Source: Pycnopodia helianthoides (taxonomy: Eukaryota > Echinodermata > Asteroidea > Forcipulatida > Asteriidae). Taken from it: a DNA stretch of 64,000 bases. The first letter of the stretch is position 1. Each line of letters begins with the position of its first letter. Made by a program: the position numbers and the translations under genes. Below, one piece after another: positions 12,830 to 24,630 of this stretch. The DNA is taken from positions 1,984,001-2,048,000 of the forward strand of contig CM063261.1 of the NCBI GenBank assembly GCA_032158295.1. The letters run 5' to 3'. A model generated the notes under the pieces. It was not told the origin of the DNA. It worked only from the letters and a program-made list of their open reading frames with translations, and did no database searches.

Positions 12830-14540
12830 TATTTTGCCAATGAAAACAGTGCTAACATTTTTTTTTGAAGAGTGACAATATTTCAGAAGGAAATATTTCT
12901 CAACTGTTGGAAATCCCTAATCACAAAGTAATTTTACTTTGGTACACAATGTCCCTAAAAATCGGTCCAGTTAGAATGTTTAAAACCTCCAACACCAAAC
13001 AACATAATGAATAGACCAGTTTACAGGTTGGTTTGGAGGATCATGTGAATAATGAAAACCATTAATGACTTTTCCTGTTTCATCCCCCTTGCTTTGCCCA
13101 AGTCTAATTGCTTCAGACTTTTAATTTGGTTGAAACCAGCCATGCCTAGCAAAGCGGCAGGCATATTCATCTTAGGGTGGGTGGTGAGTTACCATTACAC
13201 TGCAGGATTCTGATGGATTTAAGAAGGTCCCTTTGAAGAATGCCACGGCGGTAAAGGTCAAGAAAGGTCACATTGTAAAAACTACCCCGAAAATCCACCT
13301 GTTTGGACCATCTAAAAGCCAGCATCGGTATCCGAGCTCTACCCCGACAAGTCTCATCGATCGGTTTTACATTAAGCCGCGATTGGTCGGGCCTGTAACC
13401 GAAACCATAATCGTTAGCAATTCATGGTGGATTGGATGAGATGGTTTCACGGCGGACGCTTCTTGTGTGGCTAAGGTTTCGGCAATTCATACAAGCTTGA
13501 TAAACAAAAAAAACTGCAGAGAGAGGGATGAATGATTGAGGGTCAGTACAGTCGATACTGACAGCTTCCTTGATGAGAAAAAAAACAAAAAAACCTGAAT
13601 TATAAATGCACTCTTCCAACGGCATTACAGACACAGTGTTTCAAATGCTGATCTTCTTTATGCTGTTTTGTATGTTAATTTCAGCTCGAGGAGTATAAAT
13701 TGTTACTGAAGTCTTCCAGCACAAAAAAAAATGGACAAACAACATCAATGTTTTCCCTTCAAAGGAATACTCCAAGATGAATCATCTTCCTGTGGTCCTT
13801 GAAGAGCGTCTTCAGACCCTCAGGGTAACGTCTCTATGATAATAAGAATTCTTGAAAGGAGATCTCACTGGGCACCTTTTTCGGGAGAATTTGCGCGACC
13901 AAAGAAATATTTTGATTGCCCCTCCAATTAAATCTGTTGAAAATAAATACCCGATAGAAGATATGACTGACATGATGAAGACGTCTTGATTTCAGAGGAT
14001 CGTTTTTATTGTTCAGACCCCCCCCCCTCCTCCCCGCATCAATCTTGATGACTTGTACAACATCGTAGAGGGTTTAGAGATTGCAAGATGACACTTTGAG
14101 CTAAATTTGATCACTTCTTAGAGGAATATCCCCCCGACAGTTGTACTTAGAAATCAAAGTGAAGGGAAAAATGTGTTGAATTTCAGATTTTTTTTCAAGG
14201 ATTGACTGACGGAAAATTAGGACTCATGAGCAGATTGTAGTGTTGAGTGCATTCTTGGTACCAGAGTTTTAGTTTAAAAAAACTCAGAAATGAGTCAAAG
14301 TGTCAAAGTTCTTCACTTGCAATTCTCTTACATTACCCTGCTCAATGCACCAATCATTGCCAATAAGCATTGAAGTTTGCGGGGGACGGGGGACTTGGAT
14401 TGCACAAGGACATGTCAAGGCCATGTAGAAACCTTCTAAATGTAGCACAGTTCAACAGAGTATGGGATTTGAGTTGACTGCTAAATGCAACAAACTATAA
14501 CACCATTCACCATTCGGCCCATTTTGTTGTATTTTTAGCA
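12830..14540. other. Non-coding, no feature recognised
   Basis: Unique sequence with a C run at about 14020-14028. No exon supported. Confidence 0.45.
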
Positions 14541-14544
14541 GAGA

Positions 14545-14725
14545 TTGGATTCAGGCCCGGAATTTCATCTTTGAGAGGGCAAGGCCATTTCAAGTTTGCA
14601 TGGAGGGGACTTCCATTTGAAAAATCTCAAAGCCTATGGGAAACCTCCAAAGGAGCATCAAGGCCAAAACCAGGCAACTAGGGCCATGGCCTCCGTGGCC
14701 TCCATGTAATTCCAGGCCTGAGGGT
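14545..14725. repeat. Diverged relative of repeat family A
   Basis: Contains GCATGGAGGGGACTTCC, GCATCAAGGCCAAAACCAGG and, at the end, CAGGCCTGA. The order fits a decayed family A copy; weaker than the others. Confidence 0.4.
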
Positions 14726-15700
14726 TGATCCTCCCTTCAACAAACCACCAGCAGACTCCCTTTAATAAACAAAACAATGCCCTCAGACACCAGCAATATT
14801 GACATACCTGCATTTTCGTCTGAATTTGTACATGTACATCTATGTGTTTTAAAGGTACTAAGCCCTCCGACCATTGAGGGGCCCTTCCTCCATGCCAGCT
14901 ACAAGCAACAAAGTTATCCAATTTTTCAGCCACGTCCACAACTCACCAGAGATTTGAGTCGTCAGTTCAGCGGCTCTTAACCCAGCCACCTGCATTAACT
15001 TGATTATATCCTACAGGTGCGTGTACAAACATGCGCTGGGCCGATCCTCTACTAGCGCCCCACTTCGGCGAGCAATTGCCTTAAAAGCTTGAAGCCATTT
15101 TCGTCCTGAAATTTTGACAGGAAGTCGGGCCCAGCGGAATTGAAGCAAGTCGAGTTTGGTGTTAAACAACGATAGAACTGACAGAAGTGGGCGTGGCTTG
15201 AGTTTATGACAGGAAAAATGCCCGAGAGGGTTTGCAATTTGACAAAAATTATTTATTCCAATTTAACTGATTAAGATAACTAGATTTGGTAACTGGATTT
15301 GTATAGCCACTGGAGAGTATCCAATGTTTTCCCAATGACTGTATTAATCAATTCAAACAATATAATGTTTATATTTTTTTTCTTCAAAATACACCTTTTA
15401 AAGAATTACATTCAACTGAAAGATTGCTCCAAAGGAAACTTAAAAAATCATTTTTCTTAAAATAATAACTTTGAAGACAACAATAAATTGTGAATGGTTT
15501 GCCCAGGCTCATTATTCGTCTTGTTTTGATTATGCCAATTTGAAATAAGCAACAGTGACTTCTAAGGCCTTCGAATACCATTTCCTCAACTTTGAAGGTG
15601 TTTCAGATGGACATAGTTTTTTTCTACAGGATTTTTACTGGTGAAAAAATTAATAAACAGTGCATTTTCAGATTGAATCCAAAAAAAATAATGCTCATTC
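14726..15700. other. Non-coding, no feature recognised
   Basis: Unique sequence; no exon or repeat family recognised. Confidence 0.45.
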
Positions 15701-15702
15701 CT

Positions 15703-15910
15703 CAGGGCTCGAAATTAACATTGGGACTGCAGACCCGAGGCCGGTGATTTTAGCCTAAGGCCAGTAAACTCAGGACCGGTACATGTTAAACTGTGTAGAA
15801 AGTTATTCCTCACTCAGATTCTGGTCTTGTCCAGTAAAAAAAATGTCCAGTAGAAATTTTAAGCTACCAGCTTGTGGACCAATCGCCTTAATTCAAGCTC
15901 TGATCCTGTA
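15703..15910 (+). mobile_element. Repeat family C fragment (CAGGGCTCGAAATT element)
   Basis: Begins CAGGGCTCGAAATTAACATT, then GGCCGGTGATTTTAGCC, AGGCCAGTAAACTCA and TTCTGGTCTTGTCCAGTAAA. The CAGGG start and the matching inverted end in other copies resemble hAT-type non-autonomous elements; that class is inference. Confidence 0.6.
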
Positions 15911-16584
15911 CTCTGTCTGTAGGGGTCAAATCCATTTTTTGCACAAACCAAAAGACAAACCGTTTGTAGTTACAACTCACTCAAACCTGTACATACAGTA
16001 AAATACAAAAACAATACGTTTTGCACCCACACACACAACCATTCCCATGAAGTAAATCCACATGCCTGGCGAATCTCCCATAGCGGAGAACCAAAGCCTA
16101 AACAGACAACCGCATCTTCATAATAATAGCCATAGCCTACAACGATTGATGGCAGAAAAACAGAATCTTGGGCAAACAGTCCATTATGCCTTGACTACTA
16201 GAGAGACTGTCCTCTACCTAAGGACGATTTATGAGCACGCCGGAGCGTCAATATTTTTTCAGCGCGAGTTCTCAAAACATGTCCGAAAGGCTTGCGTTTT
16301 GGACAGCGTCATAAAGGGGGAGGGGGGGTTGGACTTATACACAAGTAAGACGGGGGGGGGGGGGGGGAGGGGGGAACAGTTACTTCCTGTCGGTAGCAAT
16401 GAATTCAAAGTGTGGGTTTTCAGTTTCAAAAATGATTAAGGCAATTCTTTAAATCAAGTTTAACTTCATAAACTTCAAGATTGCTTTTTAAATTCTCCAT
16501 AAAAATCACTGTTGAACTAAGCGAAGTTGGTTTTATTGGTGGTTTTTTTACTCTTTTGAATTCCCTTATTTCCAGCAGAGACAG
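15911..16584. other. Non-coding, G-rich tract inside
   Basis: A long G run lies at about 16352-16374. The open frame 16062-16439 reads through this low-complexity tract and matches no family I recognise. Confidence 0.4.
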
Positions 16585-16918
16585 GGCTGGAAGTCTACAC
16601 TGGACTGCAGGCCCCCGTGGCTAGTGATTTTAGCCTCGTGGCCAGTAAACTCACGAGCGGACATGTCCGATGATGGTCACAAGTGTTTTTTTCAATTGAA
16701 TAAATATCTTTAAAAAACAAAAATGACCTTCAAATGTACCAAAGTATACTGACCTACATGTAGAAGAATAAGAACATTTTATGCATTCAACTGTGTCGAT
16801 ACATTTTTTTTCTCATTTTTGATTCTGGTCTTGTAAAAACATTTCTGGTCTAGTAAAATTGTAGAGCTAGCAAGTCTTGCAGTCATGTGATTTTTTTCTC
16901 CCAAATTCAAGCCCTGCA
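16585..16918 (+). mobile_element. Repeat family C copy
   Basis: GGACTGCAGGCCCCCGTGGC, GTGATTTTAGCCTCGTGGCC, AGTAAACTCACGAGCGGACA and TTCAATTGAATAAATATC, ending CCCAAATTCAAGCCCTG. The right end is the inverse of the CAGGGCTCGAAATT start. Confidence 0.7.
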
Positions 16919-16924
16919 TGAGTG

Positions 16925-17070
16925 TCCCCAAAGAATGTTATCATGGTGACGTTTTGCTCAGCAAACGTAGGTTACCAACCAAAACGCCATCTAATGTGTA
17001 CATTACATGACTGGTCGCCCCCCCCCTTCATTTGTGCTTCCATAAATAAAACACTACTTTGCAGCTTCCA
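16925..17070 (+). repeat. Repeat family D copy
   Basis: TTTTGCTCAGCAAACGTAGG, TTACCAACCAAAACGCCATC, ACATTACATGACTGGTCGCC: same order as other family D copies. Confidence 0.55.
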
Positions 17071-18566
17071 GACGTTTAGCCCAATCCTACTCATAACATC
17101 AATTAGCATTCGGGAATCAAGTGCACCTCGATACCAAACATTGTTCTACGCTAAGCAATTTCTTTGTACTTAACCACTTCAGCAGCTGTATGAAATTAAG
17201 CTCTGCACTTGAGATCATTGCAGTTTCTTATACACACAAAATATTAAACTGGCATCAGGAGTCAGTGGGGACACAGTGCACTTGCACTCTTTTCACTTGT
17301 AGCTGACCATTTAATGAATTTAGCCCTGGGTCATATTTGATTATCTTGATTTATAAAACTACGCCAGCCGTACCCTGGTCAACCTCGGGGCACAGAAGGA
17401 AAAAAAAGAGAACACAAGGACAAAACGGAAGCACATGAAAGGTACACGAGGTTGAGACTGGGGCAGAGAAAGACAACAAGTTCCAGAAAGGAGTCAACTG
17501 TTTTGTTAGTTGGGTCAACTCTTTTTAAATTCAGCGGCGCCTGTGCAGATCCAACCATACAGAAAGGACCTCGGATACAACTGCAGAAATGATTTCAAAC
17601 CTAATTCAAGCTAGTTGATTTTAAAACAGAATAAAATCCTGTACAGTTATTTGTTACAAAAGCTGGATTTACATTGGATGTAACTTTCAAAAGTGACAAC
17701 AACAAAAAAAAATACCAAGAGTGTTTTCTTATATGTTTCAACTGGGAGAAGTCAAAATAAAATAACAAATAAAAAATCATAGATTGTGACCATTGTTTCT
17801 GCATCTTGCATCAATTCTCAAAACTTAATTTCCAAAGTTGACACTTTGAAATCCGATAGTCACCGAGCAATAGCCGTAAAAGGTAGCTCCTCAAAACATA
17901 ATCTGCCTTGTTAAACACCACAGCTTGACTTCCTTTACATTTTGGAAAAAAATACAGGACCCCGACACGCAGCCGACTTTCAAGACAAGCACTTAAAACA
18001 ATAATCACAAAATCCAGGACGGGGCGAACAAAAATTATATTATGTAAATGTCTGTGTCGTAGAACAAACCCAAATATTCACACCCGCAGGGCTGGGTTAG
18101 GCTTTTTGTAGTCGGTGAGTGGAGCCAAGCCACCATGGAGTCCGCCTAGCCCAGACGATGTTTTTTCTCTGCTATCAAGTCGCCGTTAATCGTCGCCGAA
18201 TGAAACCTGCGTATCATTGTTACAATGGAACAACTCTCCATGGGGCATTCGCCAGTCGTATCGGGGATTGTTTTTCCTTCTCCCTTCTCGGGAGCGGAAT
18301 GAAAGAAAACAAAAATAGCCAGCGAATGATAGAAATTATAGAAGCCAAACTTTTTTAAAGGGAGGGTTTTTACAATGTACACAGACTGTAAATTTTACCG
18401 TTTTGAAATCGCAGGGGTATGAACTTATAAAGTTTTTTTTTAAAAGGACTGGAACAGATAGATGGCTTTCAGTCTCTCTAGGTCAACTCCTTAAGTGGGT
18501 GTTACATTTTAAAACATGAAGGTTACTTCATTTTTTCCTTTGAATCCTGGAGACTCTGGGTCAGGG
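17071..18566. other. Non-coding, no feature recognised
   Basis: Unique sequence with short open frames on both strands. No exon supported. Confidence 0.45.
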
Positions 18567-18680
18567 TTTGCCCTTAACTTTTCTAGTGACTGGCCAGCGG
18601 GACCAGTTCCATGGGTAGCTCGTCATTTCACTGGTCCACCAGCTTTTTTTCACTAGTCCATGTTTCACCTTAGCTTTAGA
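18567..18680 (+). repeat. Repeat family B copy (GTTTGCCCTTAACTTTT element)
   Basis: GGGTTTGCCCTTAACTTTTC, GACTGGCCAGCGGGACCAG, GTCATTTCACTGGTCCACCA and TTTTTCACTAGTCCATGTTT are shared with 29370-29560. Confidence 0.65.
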
Positions 18681-18882
18681 CTCTGAGGGACATTTACACC
18701 AGGATTACATGAAGGCAGTGCCTTATAAGTTTGGGGGTCATAAAATAGTCTTTGTGTACATCGAGAAGCTAATTTTGAGCCTCCAATTTAAAACCAACCC
18801 AGTGTGTACTTCACACACGCACAAAAAGTCATCAAACAACCTTGTTAGTTTTAGAATATAATTGTATAATATCCTTGGCCTC

Positions 18883-18889
<7 letters not shown>

Positions 18890-18919
<30 letters not shown>
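18890..18919 (+). repeat. Poly(A) tract of about 30 bp
   Basis: An uninterrupted A run. It may mark the tail of an old retroposed copy, but no body was recognised upstream. Confidence 0.6.
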
Positions 18920-18921
<2 letters not shown>

Positions 18922-19162
18922 TGGCAGAGTTTAAAAACTAAAACCCCTGAACACATTTAGCTTTGAAAACGGGTTAGCTTTGACCTCGGCAATACAAACG
19001 TGACAAAAGGCAGGTGTAGAGCAAGTAGAGGTATCAGACACAAATACATGTAGTCCCGATCATGTTATGGGCAACATCACAGCAGGAAAGTAAAAAAGTA
19101 ATGAGTATACTGTACATGTCAGAGTTGGGTTGGACTTGGTCTCTTAACAGGCAGGGTACACT

Positions 19163-19462
19163 TTTGGTAACTGTCAAAAAACTAGTATCCTCACTTGGTG
19201 TATCCCAACATAATGCATCAAATAACAAAACCTGTGTAATTTTGGGCTCAATTGGTCATCGAAGTTGTGAAAAAAATAATAGTAAAATAAAAACCACCCT
19301 TGTTGCTGAGAGTTGTGTGCTTTCAGATGCCTGAGAAAGGTTTCATGCCAGAAGCCTTTCGCAGATTCAAATTTTGTGGGTGAAAAATTACCCCTTTCTC
19401 TAAAACTACACTACTTCAGAGGGAGTCGTTCCTCACAATGTTTTATTCTATCAACAGCTCTC
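19163..19462 (+). mobile_element. MITE family 3 fragment
   Basis: TTTTGGTAACTGTCAAAAAA, CACTTGGTGTATCCCAACAT, AACAAAACCTGTGTAATTTT, CACAATGTTTTATTCTATCA: the same order as the complete copy at 41010-41222 but longer inside and lacking its right end. Confidence 0.65.
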
Positions 19463-19845
19463 CAGTGGTTTTAGCACCAAGGCCAGAAAACTTCTGACTG
19501 GACAAGTCCGTTGGTCTTGTGTTTTTCAATTGAATATCAATACCTAACTGTGTCATATCTTCAATAAAAAAAGAAAAAAACCCAATTGTGTTCAAATATT
19601 GACTTCGACTAGTCTGATAAACATCTTTTTAATTCTGTTGATCACCGCAGTATACATACTCTAAACAGTCTTCTCTTAGTGCTTGTTCAAATAAAAACAG
19701 TTCACTTGTTGAACTCTGTCGAAGGCTTCCTTCTCACTTATATTCTGGTCTTGTATAATAAATTATGATCCGGTAAACAATTTGAGCTACAAGTCCTGCA
19801 GTCCTGGTGGAAATTTATCCGAATTTGAGCCCTGATACTGGAATA
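19463..19845 (+). mobile_element. Repeat family C copy
   Basis: AGTGGTTTTAGCACCAAGGC, TTCAATTGAATATCAATACC, TTAGTGCTTGTTCAAATAAA, ATTCTGGTCTTGTATAATAA, ending CGAATTTGAGCCCTG. It follows directly on the MITE 3 fragment, implying insertion into or beside it. Confidence 0.7.
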
Positions 19846-19857
19846 CAGGTATATCAA

Positions 19858-20045
19858 GTACCAGGCCTGATACTTCACGAAGGCAATGGAGGCGATTGAC
19901 TCGATGCCCCCTGGTCATTGCCTTGGTGCCCTTGAAATGCTCCAATAGAAATTTTACAATTTCCTCATAGGGTGCCCTTTACCGAGGAGAGAATGCCTTG
20001 GTGTCCTTTCCCTTTCTAGAACGAAGCATACAGGCCTGAAGTACT
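19858..20045 (+). repeat. Repeat family A copy
   Basis: ACCAGGCCTGATACTTCACG, CCCCTGGTCATTGCCTTGGT, AATGCTCCAATAGAAATTTT, ending AACGAAGCATACAGGCCTGA. The terminal GGCCTGATACTT and CAGGCCTGA are roughly inverted. Confidence 0.75.
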
Positions 20046-20911
20046 TCCCAGTTTTTTCCCTAAAAACAAAGTTAATAGACATTGAAGATTTATTACAGTT
20101 TGCAGAGACACTAACCAATTCATTTTTTATACGTGGCCTTAATCGAGCTCAGCTTCTGTTGATGCTTGCCCATAAACCGGGAAAGGGGGGGGGGGTGTTA
20201 AGTTTGGCTATTTATGGTGTATGTTACCTACATGTACAGTTTGTAGTAGCTTGTACCGAGACTAGAAACTGTCGTCGTCGCCAGAAACTGTGGATATTGG
20301 CACGTTAATTCTGCAACGAGGATTGGTTTCGCAATGAGGAGGGGAAATAAACAGTTGGTTTCCGGCATAATGTCAGACGTAATGCTTCAAGTTGACTGAT
20401 TTCGGAAATGGAATTATTCCAAGTGCCAATTAAGTTACACTCTATTTGCAAAACGTGCTGACACAATTTTCACATACTTTTTTTTGTGGGAATGAACGAA
20501 TAAAAATCGGAAACTCTTTCACCTTGACCATTACCTATTAACACTCATCTTAGGTTTGCGGTAACAATCTTAAGTTTTCCACATGACAAACTTGTTGTTC
20601 TTTTCTCTTTTAAGGTTTACAGCACATGATAGTTTTGGTGCACTTAACTTAACTCCCCTCCCCTAGTTTTCAGTGAACACATTGTCCATCAACCTGTGAA
20701 AATTTCATCAAAAATGGTGGTCAAGTTTTAGGAAAAACTTGAGTGAAAACAATGAAAAAAAAAGTATCGGGTACTTTGTGCACCTTCCTGCAAGGCTTAT
20801 TTCCATTGTAGCAATCAAAACAAGCAATCATAATTGTTGGATCTTCGATGCCACTTGATTGACAGTATTTTCAGACAGAACATTTCTCTGGAGGATCGGT
20901 ACTGGTGTGAT

Positions 20912-21065
20912 ATCCAGGCCTGATACTTCACACGGGGGCAACATAGGCAATCGCCTCAATGCCCCTGGTCAGTGCCTTGGTGCCCCTTCGAAACGTTCCT
21001 GTATAGGGGTGCTCTCTACTAAGGAAAAACTGCCTTTCCCTTACAAGAATGAAGTTCATCTTTTC
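20912..21065 (+). repeat. Repeat family A copy
   Basis: CCAGGCCTGATACTTCACAC, CCCCTGGTCAGTGCCTTGGT, GTGCTCTCTACTAAGGAAAA. The right end is less clear. Confidence 0.7.
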
Positions 21066-21698
21066 AGGAAGGATTGTGTTCAACTGACGACGACAAGCTT
21101 CCACAAACTCACTTTAAAAAATTTCAGACCATGCAGTTCACCAATCCCTTTAAGAGTAATTATTTTGTCTACCTCAAAAATCAGAAAACAGAAGTTTGGT
21201 GCCCAGAAAACATTACACACAGTAAATAAAAACTCTATAGTCTCTGTCGCCCGCCCACGCTCTGGGCTGGTTTGGGATAACAAAAAACGCCCACTCTTCC
21301 AACTGTAAAAGTAACGCCCTTGGGACTGCACTCTGCACCGCCATAGATCAGTACCACTGGCTCCCCTGTGGTACTGGGGCCAGTGTTACCCTCTGGCACA
21401 CAACCAACCATGACTGCTCACTGAAAAAGTAGGGTCGCCTTTCTATGCGATTAAAGGGGGTTGATTCAGCACAAGTTAAAAAACTCTTTTAAATATGATC
21501 CATGATCCAACTTTCTTGGATAAACATACACCTCATCATAACTGGTATCCAAGAAAAACAAATCATGATAGGATTGGGGCACAATTCTTCTCAAAGAAGT
21601 TGCTTTGCAAAGCACCGTTAAAATGCAATTTGTCATTGTAATGTTTCTTTGAAACATTAGGGCTAAAAATACCTTTACCCTCGGTATAGTTATACTTC
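21066..21698. other. Non-coding, no feature recognised
   Basis: Unique sequence. The open frame 20859-21308 starts inside the family A copy and is not convincing as a gene. Confidence 0.45.
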
Positions 21699-22092
21699 TT
21701 AAAGGAACATTACAGAATTGGTAAGAAAAAAACTTGTAAAATATACTTTTTGATCACAGATTTACATCAAACTTACACGGTCTAATGATGATGATAGTAG
21801 AAAACATCCCTCGAAATATTTCTGTCTGAAATGCCATATTTGATGAGAAATGAATAAACTAATTTTCCGATTGGAGTTTATCGCTCAGTGAGCGTTTTAT
21901 TCATTTGTTGAATCTATATGATTTCATGTAAATGTGTAATCGGTTTTTCACTATTTTCTCGTGACCCAGATGGCCGATCGATCTCAAACTTCTACAGGTT
22001 TGTCAGTTTATGTATATGGTGGATTACATAAAGTGCTTACACTGCCAGCAACTGTTTTGTTAGCAAAAACCAATTCTGTATTTTTCCTTTAA
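21699..22092 (+). mobile_element. MITE family 1, complete copy (394 bp)
   Basis: Ends TTAAAGGAACATTACAGAAT and its near-perfect inverse, ATTCTGTATTTTTCCTTTAA. It aligns almost base for base with 50796-51172, including CCAGATGGCCGATCGATCTC and TATGGTGGATTACATAAAGT. No coding frame. TTAA at both ends suggests TTAA-targeting. Confidence 0.9.
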
Positions 22093-23097
22093 TATAAAAG
22101 AAGCAAACACAAAACAACCGTAGTGACACCATATTAATAACGTTCACTTCAATGTAAATAAAAAAAAATCCATCAGACAACCTGCCGTCAGTCTGCACCA
22201 AGGGCGCCCTCACAGGATTAAAAAAAAAACTGCCCAGCGTAAACATTATACATCTGGACAATGCGTATGCAAATCCCCATGACTCATAGTGTGTGTACAC
22301 AACATGGTCTATACAATGCACATCAGTGTAAAAATTGTCCACACTCTGTAAAAAATTGCACGTTGTAGGGAACAAAATAAAAAAAACTAAAAAAAAAAAC
22401 TTTGATAATAAAGCGTAAGGGAGACAGACATAGATCTTGAACCATTGGGTTTAGACTGCACAGTGCTTTTTTATATTATACCAACGCCCGGGGGCATGAC
22501 GGTTTAAAGTAAACCTGCCCCGCTTGATAAATCCAGTACTAAAGACCACAACAATCGGGGACAAAAGCACAGTCGGAAAAGGGGTGCTGACAAAAAAAAA
22601 AGAAGTGGTTTTTCATGATCTATTCAGTGGATAGACAGGGCATTGTGCCGGGTAGTGGGTACAAGTACACGTATGGTTGGGACTTCTGTCGCGGGCATAA
22701 AAGAGCTGAATGGTAATTGAGTTTGTCAAAATGGAAACGTTGGTTTTCACCATTTTAAATGGCGGGGGTGCATTTGACGATGCCACACATAACAACTTCT
22801 TGATCGAGGGAATGTTAACAAACGCAACAAAAATATAGGGTATATTTAGATTTTAAAAAAAACTGGAGGATGAAAGTTGGAAAAAATTTGAAAAAAGTCA
22901 GCACTGGTTGGTTTGTGTCTAATTTAGGGGAGCTCAATGTATTGGCACTTTACTTTCATGTCAGTTGCTTCACCATATCCATTTAAACTTCAAGCAAGTG
23001 TGGCATTAAAATTATACGCCCCAGTAGAAAATCTTTCAAAGAAGCAAAATTCATTACTACTTTATTCAAATTGCATTGAAAACAGAACAATACCAGT
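22093..23097. other. Non-coding, no feature recognised
   Basis: AT-rich unique sequence with several A runs. No exon supported. Confidence 0.45.
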
Positions 23098-23610
23098 CTG
23101 TTAGTGATGCTTTGCTCTTGTAAGGGCAGGCAGTTTTTCCTCCTTATAGGGCAACTCTATGAGAGAAAATGAAGGGGCATTAAGGAAATGACCAGGGGCA
23201 TGGAGGCAATGGTCAAGGGGCATGGAGGCAATGGTCAGGGGCTTAGAGGCAAAGGCCAGGGGCATGAAGGCACTGGCCAGGGGCATGGAGGCATTGACCA
23301 GGGGGCATGGAGGCAATGACCAGGGGCACGGAGGCATTGACCAGGGGCACGGAGGCATTGACCAGGGGCATGGAGGCATTAACCAGGGGGCATGGAGGCA
23401 ATGGTCAAGGGGTATTTGGCCTGGAGGCAATGACCGGGGGCATGGAGGCAATGACCAAGGGCATGGAGGCAATGACCAAGGGCATGGAGGCAATGACCAA
23501 GGGCATGGAGGCAATGACCAAGGGCATGGAGGCAATGACCAAGGGCATGGAGGCAATGACCAAGGGCATGGAGGCAATGACCAAGGGCATGGAGGCAATT
23601 GTTGCCTCCA
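23098..23610 (-). repeat. Repeat family A copy with an internal 21-bp satellite
   Basis: Read on the plus strand, the right end of family A (TTTGCTCTTGTAAGGGCAGG) is followed by GGCATGGAGGCAATGACCAA repeated about 20 times, period 21 bp (7 codons). The last eight units are nearly identical. All six open frames here, such as GHGGNDQ repeats on plus and MPLVIAS repeats on minus, are products of the 21-bp period and not genes. Confidence 0.85.
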
Positions 23611-24447
23611 GGAAGCATCTTGCCTGCATTACATTTCCAATGACCAAATACAAACGAGAAAATTACTAAGCCTTTCTTAAATCCTGTTTTCTCTTCTTAT
23701 TATTTTCTCTTAATAGAACAACAGCAGAAAACGAGACACCAAGCTTTCTCTTACATGCCTGTTTTCCGAACAACAAATGTTCTCAATAAAACAGTTACAG
23801 GCCAATAATATTGGCAAGATTGTACCCTCCTGGTAATCACATCCACACACGAACTTGATACATTATCACTGCGCATCTACATGTATAACATGCAGCTGCA
23901 AACGTTCTGCATGCATGGATTTTCAGATACCACATGTAAGTGAATGCGAGACCACTCATCCACGGTAACAATTAAAAAAACCCACACAGATATAACTATT
24001 TTATCCAGTTGAATAGATTCAAGATCATCCATAATTTATAGACAGCCTTCCTGGATGTACACCACTCGTCAATCTACAAACCACAAATCTACAAACTTTT
24101 TTTTGTTTAAATCACTCTTGGTAAAGGGCCAAGTTGTTATCCTCGATTCAAAGTGCAACACTAGGTGCCTTTAATCTTTGAGCAGGGTAAATAAATTTAT
24201 GCATTGTACACAATGAGTCACCGCACACCATAAAGTGAGATGCTGCTCTAGGAGGGTTCAGGACAGTGTGGAGTTTCTTCACGATCCCACATGGAAAATA
24301 TCATGTTCAATTTTTTAAAACAAAAGAGTTTGACATGAGGTTTGGTCTCGGGGTCACAGAAGTGAGAAAGTCCCTCTGTTGCCCCCATCGGAGCCTTTAG
24401 TGCCCCTAATAAATGATCTTAGAAAGCACAAACAATGTACGCCTACA
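23611..24447. other. Non-coding, no feature recognised
   Basis: Unique AT-rich sequence. Confidence 0.45.
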
Positions 24448-24630
24448 CATGCCCGGTACTTTGTTCTTGTAAGGGCAAGGCAGTTTATCCCATAGTAAAG
24501 TGCACCCTTTATGAAGAAAATGAAGATCTCTGCTGGAGCATTTTAAAGGGCACCAAGGCCATTAATGACCAGGGCATGAAGGCGTAATGTATTTCTCCAT
24601 CAACTGCCTAAAGCATCAGGCCCGCATACA
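24448..24630 (-). repeat. Repeat family A copy, reverse orientation
   Basis: TACTTTGTTCTTGTAAGGGC, GTGCACCCTTTATGAAGAAA, GGAGCATTTTAAAGGGCACC, AATGACCAGGGCATGAAGGC and CATCAGGCCC are the reverse of the family A order. Confidence 0.7.

Noticed and set aside
16062..16439. 125-codon plus-strand open frame
   Set aside because: Reads through a long G run and a repeat-like region; no family resemblance and no splice support.
20859..21308. 149-codon plus-strand open frame
   Set aside because: Begins inside a family A repeat copy and continues into unique sequence with no recognisable domain.
23101..23680. Long repetitive open frames on both strands, up to 165 codons
   Set aside because: They arise from a 21-bp satellite (a multiple of three, without stops) inside a dispersed repeat. 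No domain, no start context, no splice structure.
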